From: Mytilus galloprovincialis
Taxonomy: Eukaryota > Mollusca > Bivalvia > Mytilida > Mytilidae
Direction of reading: 5' to 3'
DNA length: 64,000 nt
Assembly: GCF_965363235.1 (NCBI RefSeq)
Contig: NC_134848.1
Coordinates: 59,482,181-59,546,180, forward strand
This document shows, piece after piece, positions 1 to 14,800 of the stretch. The position numbers and the translations under genes were made by a program. Position 1 is the stretch's first letter. Each line of letters starts with the position of its first letter. Below the pieces are notes generated by a model. That model made no database searches, was not told the DNA's origin, and worked only from the letters and a program-made list of their open reading frames with translations.

Positions 1-1354
1 GATACAAAGTCTTTTCAGCAAACAATCGACATTCCCATGTGAGGCAACTGTGCTCTTCTTCTTGCTGACTTGTTCTTTCATACAGCCGAGGCTGACTTAA
101 TAAACATGATAAAGGAGCCTCTTTGGAAAAATATTTCACATAACGGTACATGTACAAGATGCATATGTCCTCTCACTTAATCATTTAAAATTTATTGAAC
201 GCATCTATCCCATCGAACTCGAAATAATGGATACAGCAGATACAGTTTAAAGTCTGCTTCATAACTTGATCCATATCTAGAAATTGACAACGAGGGTCTG
301 TTAAAGGAGATGATTTGTATATTTGATCAGCTTATCAATTGAGAAATTTCCATCTTTATGTTGCCACATTACAATCTCTCGGCTGATACGATACTAGTAT
401 TCCGGAGTTTGCATTTCCTTTCGGGACTTTCGTTAATAGAGGACTGCTCACAAGGAAACTGTTATATTCCATTATATTAATGCAGGAATCTTATCATGGG
501 TACGTACGGCATTACATGTGACTACACAACTTACAATTTCTATTTGTTCTTATTGACAAAAATGCGTTAGCAAAACAAACAGACATAATAGGTAAAAATA
601 TCAAAATTTGGGCTACAGCAGTCAACACTATGCTATTGTCTTAATGATTAATAAAAACCACTATCAACTATGTCAACAAAGAAAAAACAAAATGTTTACG
701 ATAATAATAATTACTACAAATGATAGCGTTTGCAAGGTGTGATGACAGGAGCAAAGAGCGATGAATATGGGCTGTCACTGGAAGGTGAGGATATGTTCGA
801 TAGAGATAAACAGCTAGTCTGCCCTGCGACAAACCACATATGGGTCCCGGCCTATTATAGTTGCCAAGGCAACTCACATATTTGCGTGCGTTACACGCTT
901 TTTCAACGGTTTACACGCATGCATTTTGTCACATGACGTGTACACGTATTTCGCCACCATACACTTCATTGCACGATTTTTCGTGGATTTGGATTTTTTA
1001 GTCATTATAACTATATCGCTAGTCTCGGTTTTTTACCTAAGAAGATGATAAATCTCAAAAAACTCGGAGTAATTGTTGGGACGTAGATTCCCTCAAATAG
1101 AAGTTGTTATTCTTCGTTAACCTGCAGTGTCGTGGCTAAAGTAAATCCTTTTCGATATGCAATTTTTGTCCAAATTTCATGCCCTGCATAGCCCTGGCCA
1201 AACATAATTCAATTGAAACCTATTCCTTTTGCGTTTGTGCAAATTATACATGAACTATTTGTCATTGGACTTTCAACAACACACAACAAGGAATCAACAA
1301 AGAAAGACAAGATGAATGAACCATCAAAGCTTCAACTATCACAGTGACTATTAT
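1..1354. other. unassigned AT-rich sequence
   Basis: No exon or complete repeat could be supported. A short segment near 575-620 (ACATAATAGGTAAAAAT) recurs near 44940, so part of it is dispersed repeat. Confidence 0.4.
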
Positions 1355-1570
1355 ATAGGGCTCATCACGGTTAGTTCGGCCATATTGGAAAGGGGGCAGA
1401 TTTTCATAATGGAGGTAAAAATGGTGTGAAAAATACAAGAACACATCATTAAAACAGAGCAGTTTCTTAGAAACATGCATAGGATTTCCCACACTTTCAT
1501 ACTATTTCCACCTTTTTCAATAAAATCTGCCCCAATCCAATATGGCCGAATTAACCGTGAAGAGCCCTAT
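1355..1570. repeat. fold-back MITE, about 216 bp
   Basis: The two ends are inverted copies over about 70 bp. Both read AGGGCTC, then CACGGTTA, TTCGGCCATATTGGA and GGGGCAGATTTT, with a short unique loop. No open reading frame. It lies in the 3' flank of the VWA7-like gene. No clean target duplication is visible beyond TA-rich flanks. Confidence 0.8.
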
Positions 1571-2643
1571 TCAATACGACAAGATTAAGTTATGCTTTTA
1601 ATTATATTGCAGAGAAAATATACATGGAACATTGTTGAATAAATATGTAAATAATTTTGGCACAATACACTATCACAGTCTTTAGATACACATGATACGC
1701 CAATCAGTTCAATAACACATTCAAACTTTATTAAAACATATATCTTTCAATCAACACTTACTTTGCAATTAAAATTAAACATAGTTGAAATATTAGGCAA
1801 ATGACTGTTAAATTCGAATTCGTTAACTCAAACGACCATAAAATATTTATCAAATAACCACAAACTCTTACATGGGAGACGCCACTTGCAGAGACAAGCG
1901 CACATTTTATTATAAATATGAGTATAATATTGTGGAAAGTTCATATAAATACACAGGTATTAAGCAGCTTGTACATGTACTGGTTTACCCATACTAGTTT
2001 ATAAATCTGAAAATAAATAATATAATAAATAATATTATTTATTTGATTTATTTGGCAAAATACTACTGTACATTTTGACTGCAATGGCTCGAATGACTTT
2101 AAACCACCCAGTTCACTCGTGCATGAACTCCATATCCCAATCGAACCGACCTTACTATAATTAACCAACTATAAACAAACAACATTTTTACATATGTTCG
2201 ATTTTTGTACAACTTTGATGAATACATTTATGTGGGAATACTGTAAATACATAAATTGGTGCGTCCATTTATATATAATTGCGATTTTTGAAGAATAGAC
2301 CAAAATACAAGATTAATAATTGCAATTTTAAAAGAATAGACAAAATTTCTTTGAAGAAAAGAGTAAAATTCAAATAATAATTGCGATAAAAGTCACATAT
2401 GCATACATATATATCAGATATCAAAATGCAAGTTCTTAATTATTATTGATGTTATTGTGATACCCACCACGTCGCATTATTCCATTAATAAATAAACGTC
2501 CAATTATTTCTGAATTACAGGAGATGAAAACTATTTGAAATTTGAAAAAGTAAGATTAAAATTAGCATTAAACATTATCTGAATTATTATTATTAAAGTT
2601 TATGTCTGCTCAGCTGATATATACAAGCAATTTTTGTATTCAA
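1571..2643. other. 3' flank of the VWA7-like gene
   Basis: Immediately downstream (lower coordinates) of the stop codon, so it must include the 3' UTR. TTTATT words (AATAAA on the minus strand) occur near 2035-2055 and 1730, but I cannot choose a polyadenylation site. No other feature seen. Confidence 0.4.
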
Positions 2644-2856
2644 TCATTGTTCAATGATAGCTAATCCTTGTTGTTTAGAAATCCTTTCAGAGTTGAATTT
2701 GTCATTCGTTGAAGTATCTAAGATGACTTTAGATCTGACCAGTGCACCTTTCGACCTAAGCTGATCCATGCGCAAAACAAATGCAATAATTACTGCAACT
2801 ACTACAACTGCTATGCAAGCGGTCATTACAATAATGATTGTGTAGATATCTGTTCC
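2644..2856 (-). CDS. VWA7-like gene, last coding exon 20 (membrane span and tail)
   Basis: 213 bases including the TAA stop, residues 951-1020. About 23 hydrophobic residues (956-978: IIIVMTACIAVVVVAVIIAF core) are followed by Arg979 and a hydrophilic 42-residue tail rich in Lys, Arg and Ser. This predicts a type I membrane protein. Acceptor ACTTTCAG. Confidence 0.88.
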   Translation of the reverse strand, partial: GTDIYTIIIVMTACIAVVVVAVIIAFVLRMDQLRSKGALVRSKVILDTSTNDKFNSERISKQQGLAIIEQ

Positions 2857-5800
2857 CTGAAAGTAAATCATCAAATTGCCAAATATGAGAATACAAGGAT
2901 AAAGGCTGTGGATTTTCTATAAAAATCTTGATTTATTTGCCACAAAGTCCTCTTTTTCTATCAAATGCAATGAAACAGTAAAAAATAATGCTTTGCATCA
3001 AGTTTCCCCTTGGAACATGTACTAAATGGCCTATCTCTATTATTTATTATATCTTTAGTTTTGATACAATTGAGGTTTGAAAAATTCGTACAAAAATGGC
3101 TACAGAAGGGTATATAAACCTTAAGTAATGGTGGAATACGCCTGTACATAACGTACATAAAGTAGAAAACATGTTTGCTTAGACTTTTCATGTCCAGATA
3201 CTAAAAGACACGTTCTAACGAGATAATAAAGAGATCACTGACAACTTTATGGTCCGAAATCACAGTTTGGCTGTTTTTTTCCATAGTAACTTAAAGGCAG
3301 AACTAGTCTTCTTCGTTGCCCCGCCTCAAATATGAATAAATTGACGTAAGGAGTTCAAATATCAGTCTGCTAAATTAGTTGTAATAATTGGGGCTATACG
3401 GATATGCAGACGTATCAATATACGCATTCACGTCTTGATCCCTGCTCAGATATTGTATCACGCTCTCTTGTCTTAAAAATTATCTGCCCCTACTATTCAA
3501 ACATCCCTCATATTTCTTGTAACAGTCCCAATTTCCAACCCCCTCGGAACGGTCTTACCAGATCATACCTACTGTATCATTTGAGGTTGTGTTATCCTAG
3601 GTATGAGTTTCCATGAAATAGTGTTCACTTGACGTTTGGCAAGCACCAATCAATATATCTCTTGGTGATGTCATAAATGGGTAAAAGCAAAAACTAGATT
3701 GTGTCTTCGATAGTCGGTTAGTGTTGTGGTTGACAGTAAAAGGGAGTCAGTTGAATGTGTGACTTTCAAACATGTATATAGATATAAGAAGATGTGGTAT
3801 GAGTGCCAATGAGGCAACTTTCCGTCCAAGTAACAATTTATAAAAGTAAACCAATATATTTCAAAGTACAGTCTCCAACACGGAGCCTTGATCAGCCTTG
3901 GCTCACACCGAACAGCAAGCTATAAAGGGCCCCCAAAATTATTAGTGTAAAACCATTTAAACGGGAAAACCAACGGTGTTATCTATATAAATCGAGAAAT
4001 GAGAAACACTTATGAACCACATAATCAGACGATAACCACTGAACATGTATGTCCGAATCAGCAAGGCGATATTAGACTTCAAAGTAGGATTAACAGTTTG
4101 TTATTTTAGGAATACATGGTATACCAACATAGTTTGTCAATAAAAATTGTCAAACAAAACCGGTTAATAGATAAGTAATACAAATGGTTGCAAAATCTTA
4201 CAGTTCAGTAAAAAAGTCAAGACAGAGTATAGTTATATTTATTAAAAAAAAAAGAAAATACACAATGTTTGCGGGATTATCAAGCAGGTAAAAGGTTTCT
4301 ATATAAATAACTTACTGATGAACCGGAAGTGTCGGACACAACATCTTCTGTCTGAACTGACTGTCCATCAGCAAAGGATAGATCACATTGAGATATAAAT
4401 CCATCAACATCGATCACATGTATTGATAAAGATGGCGTGCAACAGTCACCACTGAAAACAAATAACTGTATGAGCTCAAACGTTTTGTAGTTGGGCATTA
4501 TTGCTATTGTCCATTTTGTTTTTATGCATTGAAACGTTTTATTTATTTGGCTTTCCAAATTTTAAACTCCATCACAACTGATGAACGGTCACTAAGGAAA
4601 CATAGACTGACAGAGTTCAGAAAGTAATATAATACATTGTTTTACTTAACATTAGAGGTTGTTTTTTGAAATTAAAAGAAGAGATCCCAATAATTGAACC
4701 ATAATAAAAATCAATGATAAACAGTTGGTATTTAATGCGACTTTCAGAACTCTTGGCTGTGTTGTGTATTGATGGTGAAATGAGGAGTGAATGAAAGATC
4801 CAGCGGTGGTTCAGCTGGCAATCCTAACTCACAACCCCAATGCCGACAGGTGAGTGGTCGCTTTACTTACAAAATTATAGTGAAAAATGTTTTTAAAATA
4901 CATGCTATCTTCATTAATATGAAATACTTCTATTCTTTTTTTTTTGGGGGGGGGGGGGGGGGTGTGATGACAAGATAAGGGAACTGTTTTTCCTAATAAG
5001 CAGACTTATTTGTAGTAGCATGAAGTAAACATTTCAGTCACACGCTTGCCTTGACAGAAAAGAGTCAAGCTCCAAGTACAAATCTTTGTCACATAAGAAT
5101 GTTGATAAGTTTGAGAACACAAGGTTGTAAGGGTGAATCTATTACATTGGGACACTCGGAAACACTTTCTGTGTTAATTGGCCTATCCCTTTAAATATAA
5201 GTTTTATTATATAAAAAACTCTTTAGCTGAATTTTAAGTTATCGAGTTTGTTTAAATCGGTTCATAACCGGATAGGAAAGGATGGTTGCAATACTTAATA
5301 ATAACTTAATCTTAATTTCCCCCTTTTCTCATACGAATGTCGCGCATCTTTATAAACCCCTTTCTCATACTAGTCATGCACTTACCCGATGTTAACAGCT
5401 ATTGGTCCAGTTGATAACCCCGTTATATTGACGTGAGCCAATTTAACAGACGTTCCTACTGTGGAAGATATACTATCTAACAGTGTCCCTGAAAATGTCA
5501 CTTCAGCTAAAGCAGTCCATGGATACAACGAACAATTAGCTGTATTTAGGGATGATATACCACATACTTCATCAGTATGTATAACAGTACAATCAGGTCT
5601 CTCCACATCTGTTACCTAATGCAAAGGAAAATTTGAAAATGTATAGCAAGTAATAATAACAAACCTTGTTTGAAGAATGTTGCGAAAAATATTTTCAAAC
5701 CAAAAATGAAAAATGCAATATGATGCAATGTTCTTATCATGGTGCCATGAAATTGTTTCTTTTATCGTTGTATGGATCCTGAAATGTTCAACGAATAATG

Positions 5801-8800
5801 AGTTTCTCTAACTCATTTGATGCATACTATACTCGTGAGATATTGCTTTAAGCAAATATCAGTCTTGATAGTTCATATTTTTATATGCGTTTTATTAAAA
5901 AGCAAAATTAATAATATGATTCGAAACACCAGTATAATATTATATGCTTTCCAGAAAGCTTTCAAATATTAGTAGTTATCAAAGGTACCAGGATTATAAT
6001 TTAGTACGCCAGACGCGCGTTTCGTTTACATAAGATTCATCAGTGACGCTCCTATCATAATAGTTATAAAGACAAACAAGTACACAGTTGAAGAGCATTG
6101 AGGATCCAAAATTCCAAAAAGTTGTGCCAAATACGGCTAAGGTAATTTATGCCTGGGATAAGAAAATCGCGTTAGTTTTTCGAAAAATTCTAAGTTTTAT
6201 AAACAGGAAATTAATAAAAATGAGCCCGTAGTTTATTTTCATGTCAACACCGAAGTGCTGACACTACTGGGCTGGGGATACCCTCAGGGACGAAACGTCC
6301 ACCATCAGTGGCATCGATAAAAACAGTTAAGTAATATTATCTTTCAGAGTTCGAACATACCACAAGTTTCTTGGTGATACTCTGTTGAATCTTTCCAGTT
6401 GACACAATTAAAACTGATATTGTATATGAGCTGAAATAAAAGTTGAAATTTTAGGGAATATATATGTCTTATTCTGAAAGAGTTCATTATGTTATATAAG
6501 AATACAAACCAACAAATTATTTTTCGAAACCTTTATTTTATATATCAACTACCATAAAGATTCTTATCATTCATAATAGGATTTTGTATTATGTCGCCAT
6601 GAGATACCTAAAACATGTCTGTATTATACAATATGACTATTGCACAGTAGGATACTAATAAATTTTAATAGAAAGAATACGGTGATCAACATAAATTGAT
6701 TTTTTTTCAAATGAACCATTTTAAAAGACAAAAGATGAATTGTAATATAATAGAATGGGAAGATTAGCATAACAACCAATAAAACATACAATATAACAGA
6801 AGGTGTAGTAGGCTTAACAGCAAAGGTTCCATTAGAACTCTCTCCAGGACGAAGAGTGTACTGTACAGTTGTGGTTCCTTTGACAAATGAATGGTCGTCT
6901 GATATTGACACTTGATACGTCTCTGGCACAGTACCCCGATTTTTAATTTCATAACCAATTAGTCTTATCTTTCCAAGTATAACGTCATCTGAAAAAAAAT
7001 AATTGTTGTTATAAAGTGTTTTTGCAGGAATATAAACAAATATGATTTGACAGTAAGCTTCTAGGGTGTATAATAAATGGACAGTACATGATGTCGGACA
7101 AGAAACAAATGAAAGGATGAATAATAGAATGGAGACTAAACAAGGACAAAAAACGATAGTTTACATAGTTATTTAGGAGGTAAGGATACATTATGCAGTC
7201 TTGTACACACTAGTATGTAGAAACCGTTAACTATATATATGTTTATCCGAAGGCAAACCACGAAAACCACGAAGGAGGGAAAACATAAAGAGATTTCAAT
7301 TGCTTTAGGTACTAAACAATAATAGTTAAAGCCTATACCGGTGTTAAATAAGCTGTGAATACATAGATCGAATTGTCTTAAAATTGTAAGTACTCAACAG
7401 TCATATACACTTTGCTACACTTACTGGAGCTTTAAATATCATTTTAATCATGCTAATGTAAAAAAGGATACAAAGACGCGCCGCTGGTATGTGTTACATA
7501 TTTTGGAATGTCATATTTATCGATGGAGATCAATTTACAGGTAGCCAATGGATCAAAAAGGTTTATTTTCTGTATAACTATAGACTGAGAAACAATAACC
7601 CCACCAAAATCCAGGGATGATTTATGTCCTGTATCAAATAAGATATAGACAGTTGTATGTCTGGAAACTAATGTACACATAAATGTGTGATGATTTTCAA
7701 ATGAAATACATGTATGTGTCTTGAATTTTTCAAAAAATCAATATACGAGTTAGCATGAGAGGTATTTTGTAAATCGTAGCCAAACGTCTATTTATAATTG
7801 TGTATGCTGAGACACAATTCCCTTCTGTATTTAGCTTAACACACATACCAGTTGATGCCTTTATACTCAATTCAACACTACAAGGTTTGTGAATTTCCGA
7901 GAGCTTCCTTGTGAATGGTCTCCCTCTATCATCATTCCCATATAGTTTAACTTGGAATTCCTGAAATGAATATGATGAATTCTATAAACACTAAACACCG
8001 TTCAACTATCAACAATACATATTTCATAGGAATGACTACAAAGGGAGAGCAATACACCCTTCATTCGTTGCAAGATTTACGGTTATGAACATTGATAATA
8101 TTAGTAAACTGCACCAGTGCGCATTTCGACAATTAATGTCCCTTTAGTGATATAACAACTTGAATAATCAAAGACCTGAAACAAACCTGGGCATGGACTC
8201 GGAGTTTTGTATGAGGGGTCAGTGTTTGAGTTTTTCATTTAATACGTATGACTATTTTCAATACACAGTCCGTTCTTTAAATAAATCTTTTTATAAATCC
8301 AATTCAATAAAATAAAGAAGAGGAAATGGACAAATGGTTATGGTTAGACTTAAAAAAAAATCGTTATTTTAAAATAAACTTACAACATACGGCATTCTGA
8401 AAGTTGCAGCACACAAAGTGTCGAAATCACGTTTCAACTGTGAAGCCTCGTGTGACGATATAACATTTCCGGTACTATCGGTCAATGCAATGGTGTGACA
8501 TGTACCATTTAGTCCCAAGCTATACACGAACAACTCAACAGTATAGTTATTATCTGTGAAACGATTGGAAATATTAGAAATAAATAAATAAGTGTAGAAC
8601 GTATATAAAAACCACGCGTCTGGCGTAAATATAAAATGTTGATCCTGGTATCTATGATGAGTTTATTATACTAGTAACCAAAGGCGCATGCAGTGTTTTG
8701 ATTGTTGATGTTTCATCACATGAAATTTTGCTACGAGGAGTTGAATTTTCCCATTCAACAGACGTTTTTTTATGTTGGCTGGTGTTGTACTCTATTTACA

Positions 8801-11800
8801 AATTATGTTTCAACGCAAGATGTGTGTGGATGGATACAAATATTTAAGGTCAATTCATATTCCACGAGTATGCATTCGTTTTAAATTACACAACAACACA
8901 AATTGGTGAAAGCATTCAATCTAGATATGTTATTATGATAACTAATATTGTTGTTATAAAAGAATAGTTACCCGAAATTGGACTGCCTTTCAGCGAAACC
9001 ATTTCACCGGTATCTGATTTTTCCAATAGTTCACCGTCTACCTTGATAGAACTCTGTGATGTTATTTTTACCTTCCAATCGCTGATTACATTCTTTCTTA
9101 GGTTCATGATACTACAGGGAGGATGCTTAATAAAAAAGAATCATTGTATCGATATCGATATTTTTATTGCAGGGTATCAAATATAACAATAATGTGGTAT
9201 GATTGTGGAATGACACAACTCTCAACCAAAGATCAAATGAAGTGGATGTCAGCAATTAAAGGCTTCCCGCAAAGTATTCAACAATGAGTAAAATCATATC
9301 CTATAGTTGAAAACTATGAAGCGATTTAATTGAGAAAACTAACGACCTTATCTAAAACAAAACAATTAATGAGAAAAAAATATGACAGTCATGAAACCAC
9401 AGTGTCCTGCCTTTGGACAGGCACATACAGAATGTCTTCAGTTTGCTCTGAGGACCCTTATGGGGTGTCCAAATTATCACATAATCACATTGTCAACAGA
9501 ATAATCAAATAATCCAAATACAGTCATAGATTACTAAATAATCAAATAATTATGAAATAATTGGTCTGGTAATCAAATAATCACTTTAAAAACGGCCAAG
9601 TAATCAGATAATCACTTTAAAAACGGCCAAGTAATCAGATAATCAAAAACTTCATGAGGAGGCTCTGCTCTATACTTCAAGTCTACATGAACACTATTTG
9701 TACCGCTTTTGCAATACTTAGAACGGACATTGTTATATATTGGCAATACAAATGAAATTTATTACCAAGCTGAATTGATATAGACAAGTCAGTTTTTGGT
9801 GTGAAGTGCATAAGCCTGTCTCGAAAGTACTATCAAGACCTCTTTATGTGTTTTGTGAAAACCATTTTTTTTTCAAATTGAAGTTTGCGTACCATGAACA
9901 CTTATAATATTCGATCTTTTAAATTTTACTTTTAATTTTAAGTTACATCATTACTCTATAACAGGGTTTTACATATGTTCATAAATTATATTATAGATAT
10001 AGGAAGATGTGGTGTGAGTGCCAATGAGACAACTCTCCATCCAAATAACATATACCTGGATTGATATAATGGTTCCGCCTGATGAGGTATATATTTGATA
10101 TTATACCTGGATTGATATAATGGTTTCGCCTGATGAGGTATATACTTGATATTATACCTGGATTGATATGATAGTTTCGCCTGATGAGGTATATATTCTT
10201 GTTGACTTTCCAGATGTATATATCTCCAATGTACCTATAATAAAATACAGAATAAAAAACAAAATCCTTAAAATTATAGACACGAATAAAGTGAACAAAA
10301 TGTATATATGAGTAGCTAATTATCTCATCAAGGTTTCCGTTAATGTGCAACCATGCGTAGTCTCCAATGTAACAACTATTTGTTCAGGTTTGGCCTTCTA
10401 TAAACCATAAAAATGACTGTTTTGTAAACTTATTAACTTCTGGATGTATATGATTTGTTCTTAATTTGACGGTAGGCAAGCAACTAATTATTCATATTTT
10501 ATGAACCAAATTTGCTGTTGCTTCTTTCGGATCTTCGTGTTGCAAATTTGCCTAAAATCGTTTAATCATAACAAGGAAAAAAAAACCAAAACAATGGGCA
10601 ACACAAAACAGACCACATTGAAAACAGACCACATAATGAAAAACAACGACTTGAAGACGAGCAATACCTATAGATTCAGCAATACGCACCCTATCAAATA
10701 CCGATGATACACTATTGTTTCCTAGAGGAGTTGTGTTTGAAATATTGTGCAGTTGTACCCTTAAAAATCATGCTTCTTTGATCACTGTGCAGTTTTGCTA
10801 TTCAGATTGTGCAGCAGATATTTTTTTCAATAAAAGTTACAACATAAGGCATGCAAATATTAAAGATATGAAAAAAAATATATTTGATTTTGAAGATAGA
10901 AAAAAAAATTCGATTCAGTTAGAATACATGACAAAGAATTTTATAAACATCAGTTGTAACTCGGAAACCGTAAATGTTGAATGATATGGAGATTCGACAA
11001 GTCGGAACACACTCTGATGTTTTGTTGGTTTCCTCTTATAGTTGATTGGTTTCCCTCAGTTTTAGTTTGTAACCCGGATTTATTTTCTCTCAATCGGTTT
11101 ATGACTTTTGAATATCCGCATGCAACTGTTGCTTTTATTTCGTTACATGGAAGGGTAGAGTATATTTTAAATGTTGAATCTTGTTCATTAATTTATATGT
11201 CAATTCTTTACATCTTCGCTAGCCTAAGGGTTACGATTCAAACTGTTCTTCTTTGTCAAGATTAAGATTAAGTCAGAATTAAACCATCGAGAGGAAATGC
11301 TTTCAATCGGACTTGGTTCTGGCCAGCTGCTTCCAATCAATATTTTTTTCGTGTAAATGTAAATTAAAAAGCGTCTCAATATAGTACGATATTCAGTGAC
11401 AATTTTGTTGAAGTTCTCAATCAACTAATTGAAGTTCTAAACTGTGAAAGGGTTGGAATGTAAACGAAAATAAATGCGATTTCTGTTTTACGAAATTTAT
11501 AAACACGATAAAACATTGGACACAGTATTTTTTTACACCTTTGAACTAAAGGGTACAAGTACTGTCATTGGTCAATTGTGATGTAGTGGTAGTTGATGTT
11601 ACTTCAGTCTGTAGCTAGATAGCTCTACGTTGTTTACACATATACTGTATTAATCTGCCATGGGTAAAGAGAAGTAGGTCAGATCGTAACCCTTAGCTAG
11701 CGTAAATGTCTTCTTCTATTTGGTGTGGTACTGAATTCAATTCCGCCACTCAAAACAGAAGTTTGACATGCATCTTGAATTCTAGTAAAAATAATCAAAC

Positions 11801-14800
11801 AAAAAAGCAAAATACTGAACTCCGAGGAAAATTCAAAACGGAAAGTCCCTAATCAAAGGCAAGATCAAAGCTTTAACATATCAAACGAATGGATAACAAC
11901 TGTCATATTCCTGACTAAGTACAGGCATTATCTTTTGTAGAAAATTATGGATTGAACTTTGTTTTATAGCTAACTAGTGTTCAATACACATATTGTAAAA
12001 CATACCAAACTATTACATACCATTAGCATGATATATATCTACATCTGTTTCTGCAGATGACCCAGTAACACTTATCTTGAGCACTGTGATCGTACTATCA
12101 ATGGTAATATTTTTGTCAATAGTTTCAGAGGCAGACCAGTCAAACGAGTCTATTATTATTTCAGTAGAAGGGAATGTTTCCTACAATATAAAGAAAAGTT
12201 GTTTTTATTTCCCAAAAGTAACAGCTTCTAAAATTAAAGCTAACATCATTTTTATTCTAAATAAGACGGCTGGGTTCTTTTTCCTTATATAAACCCATCC
12301 TACCATTAGAATCACAACACATTATGGATATCGATATTATTTTTCTTTACGCATTGCTATTGAGTTCTTAACACTGAATTTATAGTGTAAGCTGTATATT
12401 TGTTCGACATAACTAAACAGAATTAGAGTTTACCCCTATAACAGTTTTTAGGACTTTGCCAATATTTTCTTTGTCTGTTTCATGGACATTTCCACCTGTT
12501 GCTTCAGCTATTTGTTGGAAAAAGGACAATTCAGATGCATACCTGTCAGGCCGACCTAAAATATCAGAACAAATTCACCAAACATAAATGCAGACTTAAT
12601 ACATAATTTACAATTACGTCAAAGATCAAGGATAAGTCGAAATTTACAGATTTATTGATGAAAGTCTTTAATGACATGAAATATCATGGAGCGACATTTT
12701 TTGAAAATTTACTGTTCATAAAACGTTAGAAGTTAATTCGAAAAACTATTTTTTTTCAACATTCGGGCATATATGGCCTACACTTTAGCAAGTTTTGGCC
12801 ACATGGTTTGAATTTTTCTTGTTTTAAATGCCATGCAAGTTCCTTGTTGATTTTATCCTTCTAGTTGTTTTCATTTGAACGCTACTGCTCATTTGAAGAT
12901 TAAACCCGAGTTTGGTGAGTTGTGTGTACAGTGACAAACATTTCCTAAATATTCAGAACGATATCGATATATCTTGCATTCTGTATTATCTTATGGCGGC
13001 TGATAAGCCGAATCAGGAAACTTGAGACCAAATAAACTGGACATTTTTATACTATATGTAATGACTCTGAAATGTTTGATATGTTTGATAATGATAATTG
13101 AAATGGCTATGCAAGACAATAATAAATACTGTCAATATAGTACTGCAACCAGAGTTCATTTTTTAAAACTTTAATGGTCCGGAAGAACACACACCTAAAT
13201 TATATATCGATGGAAAGAGGACAACGTGTACAATAAGAAAAGTTGGGTCGTAAAAATCCAGAGTGGTCACAATTTTGTGAAATTGAGGTCAAAGGTCAGA
13301 CCTAAAAATATCAATATATCAAACACAAGAACAAAAAGGAGAAATATTCTGATATTTATTCAATAGAATGCTACAAAAACGATTCAATCATAAGCATATG
13401 CTATAAACGATGTTAAAACGACAAATTTGACTAATTATATGAAGAGCTGCCATTACAAAATGGCGTTGATTTGGAACCTTCTGATTTTTTTCCATTTAAG
13501 ACATAGCAAAAGAAGAAGTGGCCTTGACCTTTTCACATCCATAAACTTTCATATTGTGTATAGTTTTTCACTATAGTATATTACAGAATTATTTTCTAAA
13601 GTACAAAACACCAGTTTATCAAATTATTTCAATATTTTTTCTATCTTTGAAAAAAAACAAAATTCAAGCGCTGAAACAGTGTATTTAATTTTGCATCTTA
13701 AAGGTTGTGTATTTTGTGAAAATTAATATCTAGTTATAGATAAATACATATTGTGTATTTGCAAAGTCTGGACAGAGCAGTAATAACACAAAATATACTA
13801 TAGTCACTCGAGGCGAATGTGAGGTTTAAAAAAAAAATTGAGTGTAAAACAAAGTCAGTTTGGTGCATGAACATTTTTTTAGTAGGATAATCCTGGTAAA
13901 AAAGTTAACTCATTGATTTTTTAAGGGAAGGATGAAAAATTATACAATGCAATGCCAATTTTCTAATGTTGTAATTCAAATTCAGTCATGATCCTTATAT
14001 AACTTTTAAAAGCGACACACAATAGCTCAAGTATTCATAAAATAGGGACATGAATCAATATCTTAGTCATCATATGCGGATTCAGTACGCGTATTAGCAT
14101 TACAAGACACTTCCTTTTTTTATAAGAACAAGTTCGGCGCAGGACAGAGTTTGTTCAAAGCAAATACAGTTTTTTTTAGTACAAATGCTATCTGGAGCGT
14201 AAATACCGTCATGATTTGGTCAAACTCGTCAGATATAGTCTTCCCTTTGCATAGGAAACACAAAAGAAATGTGAGTACAAAGTTTCGATCAATGTTCGTG
14301 ACCCATATTCCCATATGCATATGCATGATGTATCTGCACTGCCAGTCCCAAATGTAAAGGGGCGAGTGTTGCAATAGAAACGATTGATTTTGTAATAGCC
14401 ATACATTTACGAATTTTCGTTATCTTTAGGGACAATATACGGTTCAGAAGCGCCTTTGTGTTGTTTTTCATCGATAAACTATCAAATGAACTTTTGAGCC
14501 TAGGCTCTGTGTTGAAGACCGGACCGTGACCTATAATGGTTTACTTTTATAAATTGTGACTTGGTGTGTTGTATCATTGGCACTCATACCACATCTTCCT
14601 ATATCTATTAACAAGCTATGCGGGCATCATTTCCATAGAAATACCAAAACGAGGACATAGCTCATAAGACCACTGGTGGCAGGATAAAGTAATTGTTCTT
14701 CTTTTAAAGTATAGACTTCAATTTTCCGGCAGCAGATATGGCATTCCCTAAATTGAGTTCAGAGCTAAACTCTATAATTCATATCCCTTGGCCCCACTGT

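Noticed and set aside
7453..7680. 75-residue minus-strand ORF in intron 15 (FDTGHKSSLDFGG, NLFDPLATCKLISIDKYDIP) with an acceptor-like TTAG
   Set aside because: It looks protein-like, but no donor gives the phase 1 end needed for exon 16. Direct exon 15-16 joining is in frame and makes sense for the family. It might be an unused or alternative exon.
9476..9645. Regularly spaced AATCA words considered as a CRISPR-like array
   Set aside because: Eukaryotic context, no constant repeat with unique spacers; an ordinary tandem repeat.
9991..10350. 119-residue ORF with repeated YLIRRNHYINPGI
   Set aside because: Wrong-frame reading of exon 12 and its tandem donor copies; exon 12's true frame is fixed by phase with exons 11 and 13.
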